Both the position numbers and the translations under genes were made by a program. This document shows positions 22,212-28,930 of a stretch of DNA of 28,930 nucleotides, piece after piece. Below the pieces are notes generated by a model. It searched no databases and had not been told where the DNA came from. It worked only from the letters and a program-made list of their open reading frames with translations. The DNA comes from Oehlia diaphana (Eukaryota; Glomeromycota; Glomeromycetes; Glomerales; Glomeraceae), in assembly GCA_003833135.1 (NCBI GenBank), contig QZLH01000832.1:9831-38760 (forward strand), written 5' to 3'. Every line of letters begins with the position of its first letter. Positions within the stretch are counted from its first letter, which is position 1.

Positions 22212-24300
22212 GAATCATTATATGTTGTAATATAATTATGTATTTTTAGTATTAAACTATTAATAAGATAAAAATTTTAGAGCCACTCATTTGAAGTATT
22301 GTTTAATAAAACTTACCAATAGTGTTCTGACTAAATTTATCTTGGAATAAAAAATTGATTACGTTCACATGAAAAATTAATTATTTTTATTTGATATACA
22401 TATCGGCGGATTTTGTTTCATCACCTAAATATGCTGAATTTTTGCATTATGCAGGCACAACAAAGTTAAGGTTGCGTTGCACGATATCCATAAAGATGTG
22501 TGATTAAAAAAAATACGATTTTAATTTTGACCGGAATTAACATAATTTTGGCCAGATTTATGATATGTAGATCAGTGTAGCATCATATGATAACGCTAAG
22601 CCACTCTAATAAATTTTTTTTCTTTCGCTTCTTTTAATTTAATTTCTAATTATAAAAAGTATAAAAGTAGTATACGAGTTTACAAGTTAAAACTTAAAAA
22701 TTTATATTTTTAAATTAAATTTAATCTATTACATAATTATAATACTTTAAATTTAAGTATAATAAAAAAATAAAACATTTTGAACGCTCAACACTTATGA
22801 CAAAAAAATAATGAAATATAAGGATAACCACCCAAACTCTTTTCAAAAATTCACTTTCAAAATATCTTTACAATAAGTCTTCTCAGATGAACCTATATAA
22901 GCAAAAAAAAGGAGAATTTAGAACAAATTATTTTTAAAAAATTCTTAGATCTATTAAAAGGTAAAAAGAAAAAAAAAAAAGAAATAGAAAACTAGCCAAA
23001 AGAATAAAAAAAAATCGCCAGCACTAACTAATTATACAACTCACAAAATGACTTGTGACTTGTGACTATGTCAGATAGGTTAAAACACGGTTTTGTTTTA
23101 AAATATTTTTTTTTTTTTAACGTTGAAAAAAATTTTTTTAATTGATCTACAACTCACCTGATGTAAAATCTCGTGTTTGCTGATCAGTTTAGTATTACGC
23201 AAAAGGACCAATGAGGCAATAAAGTAATTTTATTCCGTGAATCAAATCCGCCTATATGATGGCTAAAAATTTGTAATTTTGTAGTATAGCAAACGATTTA
23301 ATATATTTCTAGAATTTTTTGTGGGCAAATCATAAAACAAATCGTGACTTTTACCTTTCGTCTTTTTATAAAACTTAAAAATATTAATATTATTTATTAT
23401 TTAATGGGGAGTTGGGAATAATAGGATTTTTTCCCGAAGGGTAAAAAACCCTAAGCTAATCACTCGCAATTTCGCAATTTTCAAAAATTAGTATGAAGGT
23501 GATCATGAGACACTTTGTGCGACAGAGGATTAAGGTATTAAAAATAAATTTAATTCATTTATTTATTTTATTTTTATTTTTATTTTATCGATTATATATT
23601 ACTAGTAATAAATTACAATATAACTACAAGTCTTGAGACTATTTCTTGTTTTCTTAAGAATTGTAAAATTTCGGCTGAGACGAGTTTTAACTAATATGGT
23701 TTATGAGGAAAGTTCATTTGAAAAGCGGATCGGATTATGAATAGAAGAGTTTGACCCGAAATATCACTAATTATTTACGGAAAGTAATTATTTTTTTCAG
23801 ATATTTCGATAAAAAAAAAAAAAAACAAAAAAATTTTGGCCGACTAAAATTATTATTTACTGCATTATATGAAACTAATAATTCCGATCGGGATGACTTA
23901 ACCGAGGACAAGTTAGCAAAATCTTACAATTTCACTTTAAATAATACTATATTAAATAACCAAAAGAAAAATTCTAAGGAAATAGCATAGCGTGCGGCTG
24001 CAATTTTCATCAAAGAAAAAGATGAATCGAATTTATTGTATCATGATCATAAAACATTATTATACTAATTGTAATCCTAAATTTAAATAATAAGAAAGTT
24101 ATTTTATTCTGAACGTCGTTATTCAGTAACACCAGTCCGAATTTTAACCGGATTAATCCGGCTATTTAAATATTTTATATATTTTATTAACATTGATATG
24201 AAGTTTGAAATTCAAATAACATTAAATGGGACAAAAATAATATAAAATATCCACTTCCAATGTTCATACTGTCTGAAATTTATAAAGCACTTTACTTTAC
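22212..24300. other. gene-free AT-rich region with a few GC-richer spots
   Basis: No supported gene is present. An open stretch at 23751-23990 begins only with TTG and is Lys/Asn-rich. A 14-bp perfect palindrome, ccggattaatccgg, lies near 24149-24162. A spot near 23400-23470 (ggggagttggga...cccgaagggtaaaaaaccc) is less AT-rich without a recognised function. Confidence 0.4.
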
Positions 24301-24352
24301 CTTGGGATAAATTTCCTTTGATAATGGACGGATGTTCCGTATTTTGTTTAGT

Positions 24353-24445
24353 AGCAGCAGGGGGGGCAAGCAGACTAAGTTATTTTAATCTGGGACCCCA
24401 AGAATGATAGTTTTCGAAATGAGTATTCCAGATCCCCCTGCTGCT
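24353..24445. repeat. 12-bp perfect inverted repeat, agcagcaggggg
   Basis: Bases 24353-24364 (agcagcaggggg) are the exact reverse complement of 24434-24445 (ccccctgctgct), with 69 nt between. Such a GC-rich stem is exceptional in this A/T background. It lies about 850 bp before the polymerase gene and may mark the left side of the element. Confidence 0.75.
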
Positions 24446-24810
24446 CAAAATGAATACCTATTAATTTCACCATTCTAGGGCTCTCAAAATATAGTTCTAG
24501 TATATCAATAAAATTCGTATTCTTAGAATGTTTTCTAGTCCCCTCTTTCTTAATAAAATTACTAATTTGTTTTCTTGCCTTTGCGCGCCTTCCTGATTAT
24601 AATCTTGATATAATAAAAATGTACACCTAGTAGAAAGTATGTGCAGACCAAGTTATTTTCGCCTGAGAACTTCAAGAATGATAGTTGACAAATAATGTAC
24701 TCCAGCCCTTCTTACTTATCTAAATCATAAATTTGTCTTCTTACTTTTGCGTGCCTTCCTGATTATAATTTCGTCATAATAAAAATTTACACCTATGGTA
24801 TGAAAAAAAA
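24371..24810. repeat. diverged direct repeat in the element leader
   Basis: A block beginning gcagactaagttatttt at about 24371 recurs as gcagaccaagttatttt at about 24644, each followed by caagaatgatagtt. A second block, ccttcctgattataat, at about 24591 recurs at 24754, each followed by taataaaaat.tacacct. The two copies thus share the same order of blocks, with the first copy carrying about 110 bp more between them. Confidence 0.7.
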
Positions 24811-24916
24811 ATCGAGTATAGATAGAGAGTATACTATGGGTGTAAAAAAAAATGTGTATGGATAGGAAGTATTACTATGGGTGTAAAAAAAAAGTCAGAT
24901 ATAGATGGGCGTGCCT
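24794..24916. repeat. 41-bp tandem repeat, three copies
   Basis: Units begin at 24794, 24835 and 24876, exactly 41 bp apart. Each starts tatgg(g/t)(t/a)tg(t)aaaaaaaaa, followed by a g/t/a-rich segment with tatagat or tatggat. They lie about 380 bp before the polymerase start codon. Confidence 0.8.
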
Positions 24917-24969
24917 CCCAATGGTATACCTCATAGGTAGCAAGAGAGAACAAGCATGAGGAGGAGCAG

Positions 24970-25130
24970 AGCGACGACGAATGCGCGTTCGATATAGGAG
25001 AATAAGTATGAGCTGGCAAAGCCCTTTAGGGCGACGCCAGTGAATACGCATTCGACAGGAGGAACGATATAGCAGGAACATGAGCCAGCCCTTTAGGGCG
25101 AATGGGCGAATGTGGATGCTATATCGTTCC
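24970..25130. repeat. 67-bp direct repeat plus 13-bp inverted repeat upstream of the polymerase gene
   Basis: The 14-mer gccctttagggcga occurs at 25021-25034 and 25088-25101 (67 bp apart) and is itself a small hairpin. Each copy is preceded by a matching aat(g/a)cgc(g/a)ttcga block (24980 and 25043). A perfect 13-bp inverted repeat, ggaacgatatagc at 25061-25073 and gctatatcgttcc at 25118-25130, overlaps the second copy. This pattern resembles binding sites for an initiator or regulator, but that role is inferred. Confidence 0.75.
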
Positions 25131-25205
25131 GACCATATCTACCATATTTTAATGTATGCTAAATATATGAGGCATATTAATGCTCAGGAGGGAAATCTAG
25201 CGAGG

Positions 25206-25225
25206 TTGAGCGACAAGACGCTCAA
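25206..25225. promoter_or_regulatory. 7-bp stem hairpin before the polymerase start
   Basis: ttgagcg (25206-25212) and cgctcaa (25219-25225) pair around the loop acaaga, 73 nt before the start codon. It could act in the DNA or in the 5' leader of the mRNA. No function is shown by sequence alone. Confidence 0.5.
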
Positions 25226-25298
25226 ATTAATTATTTTTTAAACAAAAGTTTTCGTACTATTAATACAAACAACTGAATTGATTCACTTACTATCAAAA

Positions 25299-28200
25299 AT
25301 GGTACTTCAATGCCCTCGATGTGGAAAGAATGACTTTAAAAAGACTCGTGATTTAACAAATCATCTTAACAGAAAGTTTAAGTGCAAGCAAACCCAAATA
25401 CCTAACCCAGTTCAGCCACCTAACCCTAATATACCCAGACCTCAATTACCGGTACCTAATCCTCCATCTCCTGCAATCCATGTTCGTGAAAAGGAAGGGT
25501 CCAAAAGAGGCCAAGCCACAGATCTATCCATAGAGGATTTGGCTAACTGGCTTGCGAATCCTGAGATAAAAAACAACCCAACCATTGTTAATAAAAAGAT
25601 TCCAAAAACAGATGCAGAATGGTTTGATTTAATGGAAGAGTCTTCTAGTAAACGGCAAAAGAAAACCAAACTATTCCAACCAATAGAAGAAGATTCTGAA
25701 GCTGGACCTGGCCCGACTACTCAAGCATACAGAAAAGGGCAAAGAAAAAACCGGAAGAAAGAAACCTTAGCTCTTGAGATCATTGACCAAAGAGATGATT
25801 CTGAAAATGACCAAAGAGATGATTCCGAAGATGATCCAAAGGACTTAGATAAAAAAGTGCCCTGGCCAGTTCCATTTCCAGATAATAAAGGGCATCGGGA
25901 AGTATGGCAAAAGGGTATTCAGACAGCAAAAGACATGTTTAAAGTAGATGGTGCTGAATACACATTTTCGACCTGGTTTGCACTAATTCCGAAAAAAGAC
26001 TTCACAAATATATTATTAACTGCTAAAAGCGAAAAAGAAGTAGCAAAGAAAGCAAAAGAAATATATTTACAATGGGGTTTGCGCAATGAAGAAACGTTTT
26101 CAGAAAAGATTGAGTCATTAATACGGGAATACAATGCAGAAGACAAAGGAAGTCCAGAATGGATAACATTTATAGAAGAACATTTTGAGACAGCAGAAAT
26201 GTACGAAGCTAGGATGACTGAAGAGCGTGCTAAGAAGATTTTAAATGCAATAGATAATGATAGGTTTCTTATAAGAGTAAAATTTGTTAGAGATAATTCT
26301 TCCTATGATGGAAGGCATAACTATGCATTTAAAATCGTTGATAAATACCAGCCTATTCGAGAATCAAAGAGGGCTGGTAAGAAATTCATTCCAGGAGGTC
26401 CAAATGTTATCCTTACAAAGAAAACAAAACCAGGCTTCTGGGTAGGAATTGACGAGAAATTTTTAGTTAAGATTATTCAAGGTGATAAAAAATCAGAATA
26501 TAGGGAACTTGATGCAAATGCAGTTGTATATGGGTTGTATCGAATCCGGGAGCCAGATAGTAAACGATTAATGCCAATGAAAGATGGCGCACTTAACTGT
26601 GTGGCCCAGCAAGTAATAGAGCATTTTGAAAAAGCAAAAAGAGGGTATGGGCTTACCAGTACACGTAAACAAAAAATAGGTACATGGGAAAAAAGAATGC
26701 GCCAACCTGGTGCTCGAGTAGAGGATGTAGCAGAATTGGAAAAAATACTTAAGAGGCCAATTAAATTGCTTGATATTACTCATGGGACCATTTTTAACAG
26801 TGGAAAATATCGAACAGGTAGGTTTGAAGAGATAGAGATGGTAGTCCACAATGGCCATGCATTCCCTAGAAACCATCATTTTCCAAGAGATCGAATGGTG
26901 GAGTATTATAATGATAATGCATGGAAGGCTATTAATGAAGTTCTACAAGGTTCACAAGCAATATGGCTTATCGGACTTGGACTTGGGGAAGGCGACACAT
27001 TGGAGGAAATCCAATCAATATCCCAATTTGTCCTAGAAGATGGTCGTACATTTAGAACATGGATGAAGCATACAGACATCGTAAAAGCATGCAAGGAATT
27101 ATTTGAGGATGCGGTAGACTGGCAATTTCGGGAAGGAATAATTAATGAAGAAAGAAAGTGGGAGTCCCTAGAATCGCTTAAAATAGTTGAGTTAGCAGAA
27201 CAGGTGTTTGGTGCTAATCATGCCGGAGGCAAACTTGCCAACGAGATCAACGATTGGCATCCTACTCCGGCTAGTGTACATGAAAATATAAAGCAATCTT
27301 GTGTCGAACATGGGCATGGAGGACGCTGGAATGCACCTAATTATCAAGTCGAAGATGTTATATGTATAGACATGAAGGAATGCTATCCAGCAAGTATGCG
27401 TGGTCAAGGAGAGTGTTCACCATGGTTTAAGCGGTTTGGGCATCCAACACACCATCTTGTCCGAGTAGCAGTGGAGGGAGAATTGCCACCTGATGATATT
27501 ACAGGATTTGCGCAGGTAAGATCCTTTAGATTTGTTTCTAACATCCATTCAGTAATTCCTGTCTGGTATGGAAAACATTTTGCCTGTCGAAGTGGAGAAG
27601 GATGTGGGAAGACAAAAGGTTGGACACCTATTGTACTTCTACGATATCTTCTCGAAGCAGGTATCTTGGAAAGTGTAACTATAGGCGAAGCTATTATTTC
27701 TCTTACCAAGCAGACAAAGGTATGGTTGCCTAAAAATCGGGATATTAGTTGTGCAATCATAGGGAAGTTCACTCAGGGAAATAAGGTCGAAGAAAAGCGT
27801 CTGACCCATCGAGTTGTAATAGATGAAGGCGAGCTCGATTTCTTAATCCAGGATTGTATTAAAGAGGGAACATATGCCGGTAGCGATAAATGTCCGCTTG
27901 GGCATATACTTACGTATTATGAGGGTCACCAGCCCCAATATACACATTTGCGGGCCTCAATGCTGGCATATGCCCATATAAACTTGCTAGAAATGCTCCG
28001 AAGATTTGGCCCTAATGAAGTGGTAAGAATCGCAACGGATTCTATATATATACGAAGAGATGCCTTATATAAGATTGACAATGTATCTGCCTTCTTTAAG
28101 CAAGCTAAGCGTCCCCTCAATCATAAGGGAGGGGCAGATACCAGTAAGTTTCAATGTCCGCATAAAATTCCTTCTTGTGCAATGTGTGAAGCAGGAGTCT

Positions 28201-28640
28201 TTTATTCAAAAGAAGCAGTCAAAGAATTTGCCAAAGAAGTGAAGGTTCACTACGTGAACAGAATAACGGGCTATTTGTCATGTAATGAGCATAAGCCATT
28301 TGTATGTGCTGTTTGCTTTGGGGAATGGTACTTTCGTCAAGGTCCTTGGAAAAATACCCAACCTAGTAAAGTTGTTACCAAAGAGTCTGAGCCACTAAAA
28401 GAGGAAAAGATTCAAGAAGTTCAGCCTGGCCAATGGCATGATAAAGGTGAGAAGATTCATGGACCAGATCCTAATGTCATATACTGGCCAAAAAATAGGC
28501 ATTGGGAATCGATTAAAAATATTACCGAGAGTATTGCTCCATCAATTCATGATCCTATTACAAGATCTCGAGTTTCATATCTCAATGGAGGCGGTGGTTC
28601 TGGGAAGACAACACGTGCAATCCGATCTTTAAAGATATAA
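25299..28640 (+). CDS. mobile-element protein: C2HC finger, OTU-like peptidase candidate, family B DNA polymerase, start of SF1 helicase
   Basis: The ATG at 25299 sits in a good context (aaaATGg) and opens 1113 codons. Residues 5-29 form a CxxC-x13-H-x6-C finger. A Pro-rich linker (about 36-66) and an acidic repeat (QRDDSEND, QRDDSEDD, about 164-178) follow. Residues about 425-525 contain DGALNCVAQQV (Cys434) and VVHNGHAFP (His520), spaced as in OTU-like cysteine peptidases. Polymerase motif A is DMKECYPASM (Asp691), a motif-B-like GKFTQG follows, and motif C is ATDSIYI (Asp914), as in protein-primed-type family B enzymes. No clear exonuclease triad was found. Cys/His knuckles (953-963 and 995-1006) follow. 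Walker A GGGGSGKTT (Lys1103) opens a helicase domain that the stop at 28638-28640 cuts off. The reading frame is uninterrupted and less AT-rich than its surroundings, as expected for a recently mobile element. Confidence 0.85.
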   Translation: MVLQCPRCGKNDFKKTRDLTNHLNRKFKCKQTQIPNPVQPPNPNIPRPQLPVPNPPSPAIHVREKEGSKRGQATDLSIEDLANWLANPEIKNNPTIVNKKIPKTDAEWFDLMEESSSKRQKKTKLFQPIEEDSEAGPGPTTQAYRKGQRKNRKKETLALEIIDQRDDSENDQRDDSEDDPKDLDKKVPWPVPFPDNKGHREVWQKGIQTAKDMFKVDGAEYTFSTWFALIPKKDFTNILLTAKSEKEVAKKAKEIYLQWGLRNEETFSEKIESLIREYNAEDKGSPEWITFIEEHFETAEMYEARMTEERAKKILNAIDNDRFLIRVKFVRDNSSYDGRHNYAFKIVDKYQPIRESKRAGKKFIPGGPNVILTKKTKPGFWVGIDEKFLVKIIQGDKKSEYRELDANAVVYGLYRIREPDSKRLMPMKDGALNCVAQQVIEHFEKAKRGYGLTSTRKQKIGTWEKRMRQPGARVEDVAELEKILKRPIKLLDITHGTIFNSGKYRTGRFEEIEMVVHNGHAFPRNHHFPRDRMVEYYNDNAWKAINEVLQGSQAIWLIGLGLGEGDTLEEIQSISQFVLEDGRTFRTWMKHTDIVKACKELFEDAVDWQFREGIINEERKWESLESLKIVELAEQVFGANHAGGKLANEINDWHPTPASVHENIKQSCVEHGHGGRWNAPNYQVEDVICIDMKECYPASMRGQGECSPWFKRFGHPTHHLVRVAVEGELPPDDITGFAQVRSFRFVSNIHSVIPVWYGKHFACRSGEGCGKTKGWTPIVLLRYLLEAGILESVTIGEAIISLTKQTKVWLPKNRDISCAIIGKFTQGNKVEEKRLTHRVVIDEGELDFLIQDCIKEGTYAGSDKCPLGHILTYYEGHQPQYTHLRASMLAYAHINLLEMLRRFGPNEVVRIATDSIYIRRDALYKIDNVSAFFKQAKRPLNHKGGADTSKFQCPHKIPSCAMCEAGVFYSKEAVKEFAKEVKVHYVNRITGYLSCNEHKPFVCAVCFGEWYFRQGPWKNTQPSKVVTKESEPLKEEKIQEVQPGQWHDKGEKIHGPDPNVIYWPKNRHWESIKNITESIAPSIHDPITRSRVSYLNGGGGSGKTTRAIRSLKI

Positions 28641-28930
28641 ATATGGTAGTCTTTACTCATACGAATGCATTGGCTAAAGACTTCCAGAATGATCGTAAGG
28701 TAAAAGCCTAAACTTAGCATAGCTTCTTTAGGTGGAATGGTGTAGGAGAGTGGACTCCTGAACGCATGGGAGAAAAGAAATTTCCACGAGTAGTTATCTG
28801 GGATGAGGTATGTATGGTACCTAGGCATATTCTCGAAATGTTTATTAACTATTTGCTAGAACAGAAGTGTCAGGTAATCTGTTGTGGAGACGATGCTCAG
28901 CCTCCGCCATTCTTTGGAGAGATGCCCCAT
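28641..28930 (+). pseudogene. continuation of the SF1 helicase domain, frameshifted and with two nonsense codons
   Basis: After the stop at 28638-28640 the helicase homology resumes in another frame at about 28643 (MVVFTHTNALAKDF, resembling motif Ia). In that frame stops occur at 28709-28711 and 28715-28717, directly before HSFFRW, which fits the segment before motif II. Motif II is VVIWDE (Asp-Glu at 28802-28807) and motif III is CCGDDAQPPP (28883-28909). The order and spacing are those of Pif1/RecD-like SF1 helicases. The frame is open to the window end, so motifs IV-VI must lie outside. The frame change is most simply a one-base loss near 28632-28640. The gene appears inactivated unless the break is a sequencing error. 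Confidence 0.8.

Noticed and set aside
24834..25081. Minus-strand ORFs of 61 and 68 codons in the element leader
   Set aside because: They overlap the 41-bp and 67-bp repeats and read as repeat-derived frames.
26568..26879. Minus-strand ORFs within the polymerase gene
   Set aside because: They are antisense shadows of a long sense frame with clear polymerase motifs.
28700..28717. An 18-nt GT-AG segment (gtaaaa...cttag) that would remove both stops in the helicase frame
   Set aside because: It is far shorter than every intron supported here (66 nt or more) and would delete residues expected just before HSFFRW. The upstream frameshift would also remain.
1..28930. tRNA genes and CRISPR arrays
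   Set aside because: No cloverleaf with a GGTTCRA-type T-arm was found by eye on either strand, and none of the repeat sets has the regular repeat-spacer form of a CRISPR array.

Overview
The window reads as nuclear DNA of an arbuscular mycorrhizal fungus, most likely Rhizophagus irregularis or a close Glomeraceae relative. The grounds are the very AT-rich intergenic DNA with long A/T runs, compact 65-150 nt GT-AG introns, and a typical mix of families: a BTB-BACK-TLDc protein, two TKL-type protein kinases with the Glomeromycotina architecture, and a large DNA polymerase B/helicase element protein. No database was searched; the assignment rests on family recognition.

Layout. 1-762: AT-rich leader with a 70-bp imperfect palindrome at the edge. 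763-2230 (+): two-exon BTB-BACK-TLDc gene. 3998-5103 (-): 5'-truncated, frameshifted BTB/BACK pseudogene with ten 24-bp repeats encoding a Ser/Pro/Lys octapeptide. 5104-10072: gene-poor, with several short tandem repeats. 10073-10994 (-): a five-exon gene for a small membrane protein that no single long ORF reveals. About 11150-13490: a decaying tandem array of roughly 430-550 bp units. 13491-17283: AT-rich, with a GACCCGG-rich patch and a possible Helitron end. 17284-18998 (+): six-exon kinase lacking its glycine loop, with a tail built of repeated phase-1 exons. 20651-22211 (+): four-exon, apparently complete kinase. 22212-24300: no gene seen. 24353-25225: GC-richer region dense in inverted and direct repeats. 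25299-28930 (+): the element gene, with a C2HC finger, Pro-rich linker, OTU-like Cys/His peptidase candidate, protein-primed-type DNA polymerase B, two Cys/His knuckles and an SF1 helicase. The helicase frame is broken at 28640 and carries two further stop codons.

How it fits together. The BTB-TLDc and kinase genes belong to lineage-expanded families and show birth and decay side by side: intact and broken copies of both families sit in one window, and the two kinases share an exon junction that pinpoints what the decayed one has lost. The rightmost 4.6 kb differs in composition and codon choice and looks like the left part of a self-replicating mobile element. Its repeat-rich leader is the best candidate in the window for an undescribed system.
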